In this document: piece by piece, positions 39,922-49,371 of the stretch
Numbering within the stretch: the first letter of the stretch is position 1
Layout of the letters: each line of letters opens with the position of its first letter
NCBI GenBank assembly: GCA_019117485.1
Contig: DWZQ01000021.1
Coordinates: 1-64,000 of the forward strand
DNA length: 64,000 bases
Source of the DNA: Candidatus Agathobaculum intestinipullorum
GTDB lineage: Bacteria > Bacillota > Clostridia > Oscillospirales > Butyricicoccaceae
Direction of reading: 5' to 3'
Made by a program: the position numbers and the translations under genes
The notes under the pieces: model-generated
Seen by the model: the letters and a program-made list of their open reading frames with translations, nothing else
What the model was told of the DNA's origin: nothing
Databases searched by the model: none

Positions 39922-40233
39922 ATGGCGACGATTAATTCGATACAACCTTTGTGGGACTCGCTCTTTACTGAGCAGGCTGGCATGCAGGATGCAAATCAGG
40001 TGCAGGAGGGCATGCCGATCTTTGAGGATGTGTTCCGGGATATGCTTGATACGGTCAAGCAGACCGATGCGGAAAAGAATGAGGCAGAGTATCTGCTGGC
40101 TACCGGCCAGCTGGATAACCCTTCTGTGCGGTCGATTGCAAGTGCGAAAGCGTTGCTGTCCGTGCAGCTGCTCGCAGAGCTGCGGAACAGGGCGCTTGAT
40201 GCTTATAGTGAAATCTCGCGCATGAGCATCTAA
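39922..40233 (+). CDS. fliE: Flagellar hook-basal body protein FliE
   Basis: FliE is the small adaptor between the MS ring/export gate and the rod. The 103-residue protein has FEDVFRDMLDTVKQTDAEKN and the C-terminal SVRSIASAKALLSVQLLAEL, in line with the family. It follows flgC by 18 bp after AGGGGAGGG. Position in flgB-flgC-fliE-fliF supports the call. Confidence 0.93.
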   Translation: MATINSIQPLWDSLFTEQAGMQDANQVQEGMPIFEDVFRDMLDTVKQTDAEKNEAEYLLATGQLDNPSVRSIASAKALLSVQLLAELRNRALDAYSEISRMSI

Positions 40234-40291
40234 GTTATGCAGAAAGTAATCGGCAGAATGTGGGGAACTCTGGAATGAGGCGGAGAAAACA

Positions 40292-41908
40292 GTGAAAGAG
40301 AAGTTACAGGGCGGTCTGGAGAAGGTAAAAGGTTTTTATGCCGGCGAACAAAAGTCAAAGCACATAAAAATCACCGCGGTCGTTTTGGTCGTGGTTATTG
40401 CCGTTTCTGTGATTATCGCGCTGATTTTGAATAACCGGCCGTATGAAACGCTGGTTACAGGGTTGACAAGCGAAGAGATGTCAACAATTGCAACCAAGCT
40501 GGAAGAATACGGCGCAACGGATTATAAAATAGAGGGCGATACGATCAAGGTACCGGAAGCACAAGTCGCCAACCTGCAAGCTAAGCTGGTGGTGGACGGC
40601 TATCCGAAAAGTGGCTTCCTATATGGTACATATTTGGATAACATCGGCTTAATGTCGAGTGAATCCGACCGGGAAACGCTGAAGAACTATGAATTGCAGG
40701 ATCGCATGGCGGCGGTCATCCGGAATTTTACCGGCGTGAAGGACGCCGTGGTGGATATCACACCGGGTTCGGACCAGCGCTATGTACTCGACAGCGATAA
40801 CGCGACCCCGGCATCGGCGGCAGTTTTCGTGGAGATGTCGGACGGCGGCGCGCTGCCGGAAAATTATGTCGATGCGATTGGCAATTTTGTGGCGCACAGC
40901 GTGCAGGGGCTGGATTTTGAGAGTGTGACCATTACGGACTCGCTCGGTAACAGCTACACACCGGGCAGTCAGGATACTTCCACCGCATCGGCTTCCGACC
41001 TGAAGCTGCGGCTGGAAAATCAGGTTAACAACCGCGTCCGTAACGAGGTGTTGCAGGCGCTTAGCCCGATCTATGGATCGGATAATGTGCGCGTAAGCGT
41101 CACCAGTACGGTGGATGTCAGCCGCCGTGTACAGGAGACAACCGAGTATACCACGCCGGAAGGTGCACCGGACGGCGAGGGCATCATCGGCCACCGCGAG
41201 TACGATCAAGAATTGGCGCGCGGCGAGGATGACGAGGCGGGCGGCGCGGTCGGTACGACGACCAATGCGGATATCCCGACCTATATGGAGACCGAGGCCG
41301 CAGTTAACGGTAACGAAACCTATATTAAAAATAGCGGCACCGAGGATATGAACGTCAACACCACCAAGGAGCAGGCTGAGATGAACTCCGGCGTGGTGAC
41401 TGATGTGATGATCGCGGTGACCATCAATCAGGATACGGCGGGCAACGTAGGTACCGCACAGCTGATCAGCCATATTGCCCGTGCGGCAGGTATTTCGGTC
41501 GATCAGCAGGCAGATAAGATCAACGTGCTGGTGGCTCCGTTCTACAACCCGACCACCGAGAATATCCCGTCGTCAATTCTGGAGAGCCTGCAGATCCCGA
41601 AGTGGGCGCTTTATGTAGCGGCTGGCGTGCTGGGTCTGTTGTTGCTGCTGATTGTACTGCTGATTATCCGCGCCAAGAAGCGGAAGAAGGCAGAGGCGCT
41701 TCTGCTGGCACAGCAGGAGGAAGAATGGGCGGCAGAGCAGGCTGCGGCGGCGATGGAAGCCGAAGAACAGGTCGACAATGTTTTGGAGATCAAGAACGAG
41801 AAGAGTATGGAACTGAAGCAGGATATTCGCAAGTTTACCGAGGAAAACCCGGAAATTGCGGCGCAGATGATCCGTACCTGGCTGAGAGGGGAGGGTGTAA
41901 ATGGCTGA
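40292..41908 (+). CDS. fliF: Flagellar MS-ring protein FliF
   Basis: FliF builds the membrane ring on which the motor and export gate assemble. The 538-residue protein has TM1 at about 28-48 and ring-building motifs of the YscJ/FliF type (RPYETLVTGLTSEEMSTIAT; GDTIKVPEAQVANLQAKLVV; KNYELQDRMAAVIRNFTGVK). A long periplasmic-side region follows, then TM2 at about 433-458 and a cytoplasmic C-terminal tail that binds FliG. GTG 40292 follows GGCGGAG. It overlaps fliG by eight bases. Confidence 0.96.
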   Translation: MKEKLQGGLEKVKGFYAGEQKSKHIKITAVVLVVVIAVSVIIALILNNRPYETLVTGLTSEEMSTIATKLEEYGATDYKIEGDTIKVPEAQVANLQAKLVVDGYPKSGFLYGTYLDNIGLMSSESDRETLKNYELQDRMAAVIRNFTGVKDAVVDITPGSDQRYVLDSDNATPASAAVFVEMSDGGALPENYVDAIGNFVAHSVQGLDFESVTITDSLGNSYTPGSQDTSTASASDLKLRLENQVNNRVRNEVLQALSPIYGSDNVRVSVTSTVDVSRRVQETTEYTTPEGAPDGEGIIGHREYDQELARGEDDEAGGAVGTTTNADIPTYMETEAAVNGNETYIKNSGTEDMNVNTTKEQAEMNSGVVTDVMIAVTINQDTAGNVGTAQLISHIARAAGISVDQQADKINVLVAPFYNPTTENIPSSILESLQIPKWALYVAAGVLGLLLLLIVLLIIRAKKRKKAEALLLAQQEEEWAAEQAAAAMEAEEQVDNVLEIKNEKSMELKQDIRKFTEENPEIAAQMIRTWLRGEGVNG

Positions 41909-42911
41909 GCAGCAGGAGCTTACGCCCGCGCAAAAAGCGGCGACTGTTATCGTTGCCATTGGCACGGAAAAGGCATCCCGTATCTATCAGTACATGAACC
42001 CGGATGAGCTTGAGCAGCTGACTATTGAAGTTGCCAAGCTTGGATATGTCGATCCGGTAAGCACCGAGAAGGTGCTGGAAGACTTTTATCAGATGTGCCT
42101 GACCAACAAGGCCATCACCGAGGGCGGCATGGAGTACGCGCGTTCGGTTCTGCAAAAGGCATTTGGTGACCAGGCAGCTGAGCAGTTGCTCAGTAAGGTG
42201 ACCAAGGCGCTGAGCAACCGTTCGTTCTCGTTCCTCAATAAGACCGACGCCAAGACGCTGCTATCCACATTGCAGCATGAGCGCGCACAGACGATTGCGC
42301 TGGTGCTGTCCTATGTCGATCCGGATAAAGCGGCGGCGGTGCTCGAGGAATTGCCGCCGACAAAGAAGTTGCGCGTCGTCAAGAGTATCGCGCGTATGGA
42401 CAGCGCATCCCCGAATGCGGTCAAGATGATCGAAGACGAGTTGCAGAAGAAGTTCTCCAGCATCATCGTCACCGAGAATGTGCAGATCGGCGGTCTGGAT
42501 CATATTGCAGCCATCATGAACAATTTGGAGCGTTCGAGCGAAAAGGCGATTTTCGATGGCCTGTCCCAGAGCGACGAGACGCTGGCCGAGGAGATCCGCA
42601 AGCGTATGTTCGTTTTCGAGGACGTTGTCAATATGGACGACCGCTCGGTGCAGCGCTTTATCCGCGACTGCGATATGCGCGATATTGTGCTGGCACTCAA
42701 GGGTGCCAACCGCGAAGTGGCCAACAAGCTGTTCTCCAATATGTCTACGCGTATGCGTCAGAACATCGAGGAGGATCTCGAGATTACCACAAACGTGCGT
42801 ATCCGCGATGTCGAAGAGGCGCAGCAGCGTATTGTTGGTATTATTCGTGACTTGGAGGAGCGCAATGAGATCATCATCCTGAAGGGCGGAAAGGATGAGA
42901 TAATTGCCTAG
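41901..42911 (+). CDS. fliG: Flagellar motor switch protein FliG
   Basis: FliG is the rotor protein that meets the MotA stator. The 336-residue protein has an N-terminal FliF-binding domain, the middle armadillo domain with the EHPQ-equivalent LQHERAQTIALVLSYVDPDK (about 118-137), and the C-terminal charge ridge MFVFEDVVNMDDRSVQRFIR (about 236-255) that contacts MotA. Intact and normal in length. Its 3' end overlaps fliH by eight bases. Confidence 0.96.
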   Translation: MAEQQELTPAQKAATVIVAIGTEKASRIYQYMNPDELEQLTIEVAKLGYVDPVSTEKVLEDFYQMCLTNKAITEGGMEYARSVLQKAFGDQAAEQLLSKVTKALSNRSFSFLNKTDAKTLLSTLQHERAQTIALVLSYVDPDKAAAVLEELPPTKKLRVVKSIARMDSASPNAVKMIEDELQKKFSSIIVTENVQIGGLDHIAAIMNNLERSSEKAIFDGLSQSDETLAEEIRKRMFVFEDVVNMDDRSVQRFIRDCDMRDIVLALKGANREVANKLFSNMSTRMRQNIEEDLEITTNVRIRDVEEAQQRIVGIIRDLEERNEIIILKGGKDEIIA

Positions 42912-43767
42912 TATCCTGAAGTATTTCATGAAGCCGAAGGCGGAGGATTATGAACTGCCTAACGAGGAGCAGCTCATCAGCCAGCTGGAGGAAATGATAC
43001 GCCTGAAGGAGAGCATCCCGGGGGACGGGACGGAAACGGTACACCATGAGGAGCCGGACGAACCCGTCCAACCGGTGCAGGCGGAAGAGCAAAGGGAGAA
43101 AAGGGCTGAACCGACCCGTAGCTTTGAGCAGGAGATGTCCTTGGCGCAGGCCGAGGCCGACCGCCTGATCCAGAATGCCAAAGCGCAGGCCGAGCATATC
43201 ATAGAACAAGCCAAGCAGGCGGCGGAGACTGAGGTTTCACGGATCTATCAACGTGCAAGCGAGGATGGATACAATCAAGGGTATGCCGAAGGGCATCAGA
43301 AAGGGCAGCAGGAGGCTTCGGCTGCAATGCGCAAAGCCGCACAGGATGCGGTGGACGCGGTGCAGCGCTTCCTTTCGCAGGCCAACCAGACCCGCGATGC
43401 GGAGATCGACAAGCTCAGCGCCGAGGTGCTGGATGTGGCGGTCGCGGTTGCGGAAAAGGTCATCCACGTCAGCCTGAAAAGCAGTGAGGAGATCATCAAA
43501 CGCATGATCATCACGGCAACGGAAAAACTCAAGCGTCGCCAGTGGGTGCAGATTTATGTAGCCGACTGCGACGTGAAGGGTGTGGCGCAGAGCGACCCCT
43601 CGCTGGCCGCGGCGCTATCCAGCCTGTCCGACCATATTAAGATCGTACCGATGAAGGATGCCGAGCCAGGCACCTGCATTGTCGAAATGCCGGATGAGAT
43701 CATTGACGCGAGCGCGTCGACCCAGCTTGAGAATATCCGGTCAGTCATCCACGAGAATTATTCCTAA
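42904..43767 (+). CDS. fliH: Flagellar export ATPase regulator FliH
   Basis: FliH binds and restrains the FliI ATPase and links it to the C-ring. The 287-residue protein has a coiled coil (about 80-170, AEADRLIQNAKAQAEHIIEQ, with a YNQGYAEGHQKGQQ glycine-repeat part) and a C-terminal FliH/V-ATPase-E-like domain (VAVAVAEKVIHVSLKSSEEI). The TTG 42904 start is eight bases from AAAGGA; ATG 42928 is possible. Position between fliG and fliI supports the identity. Confidence 0.9.
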   Translation: MPSILKYFMKPKAEDYELPNEEQLISQLEEMIRLKESIPGDGTETVHHEEPDEPVQPVQAEEQREKRAEPTRSFEQEMSLAQAEADRLIQNAKAQAEHIIEQAKQAAETEVSRIYQRASEDGYNQGYAEGHQKGQQEASAAMRKAAQDAVDAVQRFLSQANQTRDAEIDKLSAEVLDVAVAVAEKVIHVSLKSSEEIIKRMIITATEKLKRRQWVQIYVADCDVKGVAQSDPSLAAALSSLSDHIKIVPMKDAEPGTCIVEMPDEIIDASASTQLENIRSVIHENYS

Positions 43768-43788
43768 GGCCCATCTGGGGAGAACAGC

Positions 43789-45090
43789 ATGTTTGAGCAA
43801 GTCATTCAACAGATCAAGGATACGGATACGCTGAGCCGCACCGGCAAGATTGAGAATATCGTCGGTATGTCGATAGAAGCATCGGGCGGCCGGGGCGCTA
43901 TTGGGGATATCTGCCGCATTTATTCCGCAGAGTCCAACAGCCAGATCTTAGCCGAGGTGGTTGGCTTCAAAAGCGACCGGATGCTGCTCATGCCGTATCA
44001 GAATATGAATGGTCTGGCGCCCGGCAGTTTTGTCCGCAATACCGGACGACGGCTGCGGTTGCAGGTAGGCGACTTCCTGCGCGGGCGCATCATCAACGCG
44101 ATGGGTAAGCCGATAGACGGGCTAGCCCCTTTTCCGGAAGGGGATAGCTACTTTGTCGACAGCCCCTATATCAACCCGCTTAGCCGTCCGCCGATCCGTG
44201 AGCGCGTCGACTTTGGCGTGCGGGCGATCGACTCGACGCTGACCATTGGTAAGGGACAGCGTATCGGCATTTTCGCCGGTTCCGGTGTTGGTAAATCCAC
44301 GCTGATGGGCATGATTGCGAAAAACGTAAAAACAGACATTAACGTCATTGCGCTTGTAGGCGAGCGTGGACGTGAGGTTTTGGAATTTGTCCAGAAGGAT
44401 TTAGGCGAGGAGGGCATGCGGCGGTCAATCTTGGTCGTAGCAACATCCGACCAGCCCGCCATGCTGCGCATGAAGTGCCCTTCGGTGGCGACTGCCATTG
44501 CAGAGTATTTCCGCGATCAGGGTAAGGACGTGCTGCTGATGATGGATTCACTGACACGTTTTGCCATGGCGCAGCGCGAGATCGGTCTTGCGGTCGGTGA
44601 GCCTCCGGTAGCGCGCGGCTATACGCCTTCCATTTACGCTGAGTTGCCGAAACTGCTTGAGCGCAGCGGCAATTTTGAGCACGGCTCAATCACTGGTGTA
44701 TATACCGTACTGGTTGAGGGCGACGATACCAACGAACCAATTGCGGATACCGTGCGTGGTATTCTGGACGGACATATCGTGTTATCGCGTAAGCTGGCCA
44801 ACGCAAACCACTTCCCGGCGATCGACGTTTCAGCGAGTATTTCCCGTCTGATGGTTGAGATCGTGTCGCCCAAGCATCGGGCGCTGGCCGGAAAGCTGCG
44901 TGATATCCTGAGTGTCTACGAAAAGAATGAAGACCTGTTGGCGATCGGTGCATATAAATCAGGCACCAATCCCCGTTTGGATTATGCGGTCTCTAAAATC
45001 GACCAGATCAATGGCTTCCTGATGCAGGGCATCGATGAGGCGTTCAGCTACGAAGAAAGTCTCAAGGAACTGGAAGCTATCTTACAATAA
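43789..45090 (+). CDS. fliI: Flagellum-specific ATP synthase FliI
   Basis: FliI is the hexameric ATPase of the flagellar type III export apparatus. The 433-residue protein has Walker A GIFAGSGVGKSTLMG (about 161-175), VVATSDQPAMLRMK, Walker B DVLLMMDSLTRFAMAQRE (about 243-260), and GYTPSIYAELPKLLERSG. It resembles the F1 beta subunit but lacks its long C-terminal extension. It lies between fliH and fliJ, as usual. Confidence 0.97.
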   Translation: MFEQVIQQIKDTDTLSRTGKIENIVGMSIEASGGRGAIGDICRIYSAESNSQILAEVVGFKSDRMLLMPYQNMNGLAPGSFVRNTGRRLRLQVGDFLRGRIINAMGKPIDGLAPFPEGDSYFVDSPYINPLSRPPIRERVDFGVRAIDSTLTIGKGQRIGIFAGSGVGKSTLMGMIAKNVKTDINVIALVGERGREVLEFVQKDLGEEGMRRSILVVATSDQPAMLRMKCPSVATAIAEYFRDQGKDVLLMMDSLTRFAMAQREIGLAVGEPPVARGYTPSIYAELPKLLERSGNFEHGSITGVYTVLVEGDDTNEPIADTVRGILDGHIVLSRKLANANHFPAIDVSASISRLMVEIVSPKHRALAGKLRDILSVYEKNEDLLAIGAYKSGTNPRLDYAVSKIDQINGFLMQGIDEAFSYEESLKELEAILQ

Positions 45091-45129
45091 CGCAAAGAAG
45101 TATAAATCAAGGCAAAGGGGATGGTTCCG

Positions 45130-45585
45130 ATGAAGAAATTCCGTTTTTCCATGGAAACTGTGCTGCATTATCGGGAACAGCTTCTGGACTCCTTGCGCAT
45201 CGAGCACGCTGCGGCGATTGCCCGTGTGCGTGAGCAGGAAGCGGTTGTGCAGACATTGCAGCAACAGTTTGACGAGGTCAACGCAGAGTACCGGGACCGG
45301 AAACAGCAGGGTATGACGATTGCAGATGCCGTCGGTTATGACCTGATGCTCCGGGTGCAGGAGAAGGAAATCGAAAAAGCGAATGACGAGCTCCGTGCGC
45401 GTAAGCGCGCAGAAGAGAGCAAGCGCAAGGAAGTTATCCATGCCAAGACCGATAAGGCGACCATTGAGAAGCTGAAAGAGAAAAAGTATCAGCTATATCA
45501 GAAGGCCGTTCAGAAGAGCGAAGAACAGTTTATTGATGAATTTGTATCCAACGCCCGTGTGATGGCAGGCGCGGCGATCCACTAA
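45130..45585 (+). CDS. fliJ: Flagellar export chaperone FliJ
   Basis: FliJ is the coiled-coil stalk protein that sits in the FliI ring and helps escort subunits. The 151-residue product is almost entirely helical and charged (about 10-135), starting KKFRFSMETVLHYREQLLDS. The ATG 45130 lies ten bases from AAAGGGG; ATG 45121 is too close. Identification rests on fold type and place after fliI. Confidence 0.88.
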   Translation: MKKFRFSMETVLHYREQLLDSLRIEHAAAIARVREQEAVVQTLQQQFDEVNAEYRDRKQQGMTIADAVGYDLMLRVQEKEIEKANDELRARKRAEESKRKEVIHAKTDKATIEKLKEKKYQLYQKAVQKSEEQFIDEFVSNARVMAGAAIH

Positions 45586-45655
45586 GAGAAACCGCGGGCG
45601 TTTGTGCTTTTGCACGCCGCGCCTGCCCATTCTAATAGGGAAAGGAGGTGGAAAC

Positions 45656-46798
45656 GTGAACATGGAGCAGATCAACATGATGGCGCAGATGGTGATGCAG
45701 CAGGGTCAGGTATCCGGGGCGTCTTCCGGCAAGGATTCGGACAGTTCGTTTCAGGATATGATGAACCAGAAGCAGGACGTTGCTTCGTCTACGCAGCAGG
45801 AGCCTTCCAAGCAGCAGCCGACAAACTCTGAAGCTACGCAGGAAGAACCGGTGCAGCAGCCCGGAGAGGCGGCTGATACCGGCGCAAGCGAGGTATCCGA
45901 TGAGGTGCGTCAGTTACTGGCGGCGATGATTTTCCAGCAGTATGTACCGCAGGAGAATATCGAGGCGCAACCAGTGGTTGTCGAAACTGTGGCAGCCGTT
46001 CCGATGGCTGAGGCAGCAGTACCGCAGGCATCCGCGCAGGAACTGGTGGCAACGGTCCAGACGCCGGAAGCCGCTGTCCCGCAGACGGAAGTGGCCGGTG
46101 CTACCGTACAGACCGCACAGCAGGTTGTGCCGGGGCAGGAACAGTCGGCTGAGCCGACGGCCGCCCTCCAGCAGGATAACGTGCAGCCGCAGGTCGTACA
46201 GGAAGCACAGACGCAGCAGAATCCGCAGCAGCAATCCACCGGTGAAGAAAACACCGCGATGGATACCGCCGGTGCGAAAAAGACGGAAGAACCGTCCGTA
46301 TCGGTGGCGCAGCAGGAACAGCCGCTGTTTGGCGAAGTGGAAACCGTTCCGGTCAAGGTCGGTGAAACAACGCCCAAGATCAACACCGAAGCGCCAGACA
46401 TGGAGAAACAGCTGGCAGATACCATTGAGGCTAACCTGAAAACTGCAGGCGATAAGGTGGAAGTTCAGCTGGAGCCGGAGAACCTTGGCCGCATCACGAT
46501 CGAGATGGTGCAGCATGAGGGCAAACTCGGTTTGGTGATCTATGCAGAAAGCACTAAGACGACTTCGCTGCTGGCGCAGCATGCGGGTAATCTGTGTGCA
46601 TTACTGGAGGATCGCAGCGGTCAGATCGTACAGGTTCAGGTGCAGCAGCAGGAACAGCAGCCGCAGTACGACGGCCACAACCAGCAGGAACAGCAGCAGG
46701 AACAGCAACAGCAACAGCACCCGCAGCAAAGCAAGGCTGAGCAGGATAGCTTTTTGGGGCAGCTTCGCTTGGGCTTGACCCAGCTGGAATCACTTTGA
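45656..46798 (+). CDS. fliK: Flagellar hook-length control protein FliK
   Basis: FliK measures hook length and switches export specificity. The 380-residue product starts at GTG 45656, seven bases from AAAGGAGG. It has a low-complexity Q/E/P/A-rich middle (about 20-240), and a conserved Flg_hook domain (about 265-330) with VEVQLEPENLGRITIEMVQH and the KLGLVIYAES strand. A glutamine-rich tail of about 35 residues follows (QQEQQQEQQQQQH). Variable middle and conserved C-terminus are typical of FliK. Confidence 0.88.
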   Translation: MNMEQINMMAQMVMQQGQVSGASSGKDSDSSFQDMMNQKQDVASSTQQEPSKQQPTNSEATQEEPVQQPGEAADTGASEVSDEVRQLLAAMIFQQYVPQENIEAQPVVVETVAAVPMAEAAVPQASAQELVATVQTPEAAVPQTEVAGATVQTAQQVVPGQEQSAEPTAALQQDNVQPQVVQEAQTQQNPQQQSTGEENTAMDTAGAKKTEEPSVSVAQQEQPLFGEVETVPVKVGETTPKINTEAPDMEKQLADTIEANLKTAGDKVEVQLEPENLGRITIEMVQHEGKLGLVIYAESTKTTSLLAQHAGNLCALLEDRSGQIVQVQVQQQEQQPQYDGHNQQEQQQEQQQQQHPQQSKAEQDSFLGQLRLGLTQLESL

Positions 46799-46816
46799 GG
46801 AAAGGAGTGAAAGCGG

Positions 46817-47389
46817 ATGAGCGATTTATTTATGCCGACGATTGCGAGGTCGTCCAACCAAAATACTTATACCAATAGCACTCAATCGTCCTCGAAAACG
46901 GCGGACGATAGTAATATCGGTTATCTGACTGATAGCAGCGCGGATAACCTGACGCTGACGATGCAAGATTTTCTGCAGCTGATGATCGCACAGTTCCAGA
47001 ATCAGGATATTGACAATCCTGCTTCGACGAGCGATATGATGAACCAGTTGATGCAGATGTCCACCATTCAGGCCATGGCTACGATGACCGATGCTACCAC
47101 TATGACCTATGCCGCCTCTCTGGTTGGCAAGACGGTGACCATCGGTGAGTATAGCAGCGGGCAGGGACTGAAAGAGATTGTTGGTGTGGTGACCGGTACA
47201 GGTACCTATGATGGCGAGCAAGTCATCTTTGTCAACGGCAAGAGTTATAAGCTCAGCTCGATCATGGCGGTTGGCGAACTGCCAGATGAAGAAGAGGGAG
47301 ACACGGATGTGTCTGACCCGGATAACCCGGATCCTGATTATGGGGTTGACCCAGATAAACCGATGCCGGATCCTTTGGGTTCGGAGTGA
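46817..47389 (+). CDS. flgD: Flagellar hook assembly (capping) protein FlgD
   Basis: FlgD caps the growing hook and is needed for FlgE polymerisation. The 190-residue protein has the FlgD N-terminal motif TMQDFLQLMIAQFQNQDIDN and STSDMMNQLMQMSTIQAMAT (about 50-90), then a short beta-rich part (SLVGKTVTIGEYSSGQ, about 100-150). It ends in an acidic Asp/Pro tail (about 155-190). It is shorter than proteobacterial FlgD, like other Gram-positive forms. Confidence 0.92.
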   Translation: MSDLFMPTIARSSNQNTYTNSTQSSSKTADDSNIGYLTDSSADNLTLTMQDFLQLMIAQFQNQDIDNPASTSDMMNQLMQMSTIQAMATMTDATTMTYAASLVGKTVTIGEYSSGQGLKEIVGVVTGTGTYDGEQVIFVNGKSYKLSSIMAVGELPDEEEGDTDVSDPDNPDPDYGVDPDKPMPDPLGSE

Positions 47390-47417
47390 ATCTGGGAAAG
47401 AAAGATGGCGATAGAAA

Positions 47418-47807
47418 ATGATTGACCGAATTAGTGGAAACAGTTCGATAGGCCAACCATTACAACAGACAGCGCAGACCTCTACAAGTACTTTCGGTGA
47501 CTTACTGCGGCAGCGCATGGAGCAGCTTGGCGCAGGCCAGCATGCTACACCGTCGGTAGAGTTTTCCAAGCATGCACAGCAGCGCGCGGAGGAGCGTGGG
47601 ATCGAAATGACCGACGACCTGATGACGCAGCTGGCAAATTCAGTGGAAAAAGCACAGGAAAAGGGTGCGAAAAACATCCTGGTCTTTGACGCAAGCCGTG
47701 CCTTTATCGTTAACGTGCCGCAAAACCGTGTGATCACCGCGATCTCACAAGAGGAAATGCAGGATAACGTGTTTACCAATATTGACGGTGCTGTTCTTTT
47801 AAAGTAA
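47418..47807 (+). CDS. Flagellar operon protein (TIGR02530-like)
   Basis: This small 129-residue protein occurs between flgD and flgE in many Gram-positive flagellar operons. The conserved core is EFSKHAQQRAEERGIEMTDD, followed by VEKAQEKGAKNILVFDASRA and FIVNVPQNRVITAI (about 48-115). Its biochemical role is not established; place suggests hook assembly. It is intact. Confidence 0.85.
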   Translation: MIDRISGNSSIGQPLQQTAQTSTSTFGDLLRQRMEQLGAGQHATPSVEFSKHAQQRAEERGIEMTDDLMTQLANSVEKAQEKGAKNILVFDASRAFIVNVPQNRVITAISQEEMQDNVFTNIDGAVLLK

Positions 47808-47898
47808 GAAGGCAGGTCCTTTTTAGGGTGCTTTGGAGTGCGGTCCGTTTGACCGGCTCTGACAGTACCGTGCGGATTAGAAGGAGCAAATTTAACTT

Positions 47899-49005
47899 AT
47901 GACAGGTTCAATGTACGCTGCAATTGCGGGTTTGCAGACCCATATGCAGAAGATGAATGTTATTGGCAATAACATCGCAAATGCCAATACATATGGTTTT
48001 AAGCCGGGTGTTACATCGTTTAGTGAGTCCATGTACACCTCGATCAGAAATAGTACTGAGGGCGGCACGCAGTATGGCGGTACGAACGCTTCGCAGATTG
48101 GTTACGGTTCTCAGGTGGCTTCGATCGACCTGAACATGACCGGCGGTACTTACGCGCCGACTGGCATCAACTCGCATCTGTATCTTGATGGCAACGGCTA
48201 CTTTATGGTTGGCCCGAAGCCGGATGAGACGATTGGTTATGTATCAGATCCCAATGACCTGACGCTTAAGCGTGTCGGCAATTTCTTCCTTGATTCGGAC
48301 GGTTATTTGGTTGACAATAACGGTAACGGTTATTGCGTCTACGGCTTCATGCCGCAGGGCAATGAAAACGGTACAATTCGCATGGATGGCGATAATGTTG
48401 TTTGGGATACTTGCCTGCGTCCGATCCGGATTCCGGTGATGTCGCCGGCGAGCGACCCCCAAAATACTGACCTGAAAGAGGGCGGCGCACTTTATCCGCA
48501 GGTTTCAGATGATGGTACCAATGCGCTGGAGTATCCGGATGATGTTGCTGGTGTGGATGTAGATGTAGAAAAGCGTGTCGACCTGCAAAGCGTAAACCTG
48601 AGTGTTGATCAGAACGGTGTAATCACGGCGGTTACGCAGGGGAATATTGCGGTGACGGTAGGCATCATCCCGATTGGCAGCGTGGTAAACCCGAACGGCC
48701 TGACTAAGGAAAGCGATGGCTATTACAAGGCGGGTAACAATGCTGGTGAGGTCGTAGTTGGCACCTGTGGCGGTGTCATCACTGGTGGGTTAAATAATTT
48801 GGATGATGTAGATGATGCGGCATATCAGGGCATTACAGGTGCGGGCACGACAGAGATCCTGTCCGGCGGTCTGGAATCTTCCAAGACCGACATCGCGACC
48901 GAGTTTGCTGACCTCATCACCACGCAGCGTGGTTTTCAGGCCAACACCAAGATCATCACGGTCACCGATGAGATGCTGTCCGATCTGGTCAGCATGAAGC
49001 GCTGA
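47899..49005 (+). CDS. flgE: Flagellar hook protein FlgE
   Basis: FlgE polymerises into the hook joint. The 368-residue protein starts MTGSMYAAIAGLQTHMQKMN with NNIANANTYGFKPGVTSF (about 23-40), the rod/hook N-terminal signature. It has a central domain with GNGYFMVGPKPD and ends TQRGFQANTKIITVTDEMLS. GAAGGAG precedes the ATG. It is on the short side for a hook protein but complete at both ends. A strong hairpin follows the gene. Confidence 0.93.
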   Translation: MTGSMYAAIAGLQTHMQKMNVIGNNIANANTYGFKPGVTSFSESMYTSIRNSTEGGTQYGGTNASQIGYGSQVASIDLNMTGGTYAPTGINSHLYLDGNGYFMVGPKPDETIGYVSDPNDLTLKRVGNFFLDSDGYLVDNNGNGYCVYGFMPQGNENGTIRMDGDNVVWDTCLRPIRIPVMSPASDPQNTDLKEGGALYPQVSDDGTNALEYPDDVAGVDVDVEKRVDLQSVNLSVDQNGVITAVTQGNIAVTVGIIPIGSVVNPNGLTKESDGYYKAGNNAGEVVVGTCGGVITGGLNNLDDVDDAAYQGITGAGTTEILSGGLESSKTDIATEFADLITTQRGFQANTKIITVTDEMLSDLVSMKR

Positions 49006-49047
49006 TAACGGCGTAGGTGAATCAATAGGCAGATAGAGAGCAGGCGG

Positions 49048-49070
49048 CCGGGGACGCCATGCGTCCCCGG
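49048..49070 (+). repeat. Strong intra-operon hairpin after flgE
   Basis: CCGGGGACGC and GCGTCCCCGG pair perfectly around a three-base loop, with no T-run after it. It is not a normal terminator. It may stabilise the flgE mRNA 3' end or act as a processing barrier. Confidence 0.55.
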
Positions 49071-49108
49071 TGGCTTGAACCAAAAGGGAATGGGAAAGGT
49101 GATATAAC

Positions 49109-49330
49109 ATGATTCGGTTAACAAAACTGAACAGGGAAGTTTTTCTGCTCAACCACATGCAGATTGAAACAATTGAAATGATTCCCGAAACTAAGATTAT
49201 TATGATGAATCATGACTATTATATCGTAAGGGAAACACCGGAGGCGGTTGTCCGCCAAATCGAAAATTATACCGCCCGTGTGCGGGATATTTACCGTGAA
49301 ATCACGATCTCCGACAAGCGCGGGGACTAA
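49109..49330 (+). CDS. flbD: Flagellar FlbD-family protein
   Basis: This small protein of 73 residues has the FlbD (pfam flagellar FlbD) pattern: MIRLTKLNREVFLLNHMQIE, then MIPETKIIMMNHDYYIVRET, then an amphipathic tail. It commonly follows flgE in Gram-positive operons. Its function is not settled. It is distinct from the Caulobacter FlbD regulator of the same name. AAAGGTG precedes the ATG. Confidence 0.9.
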   Translation: MIRLTKLNREVFLLNHMQIETIEMIPETKIIMMNHDYYIVRETPEAVVRQIENYTARVRDIYREITISDKRGD

Positions 49331-49371
49331 ACATAGACGTAGCAAATTAACAGACAGGAAGCGAGAATAAC

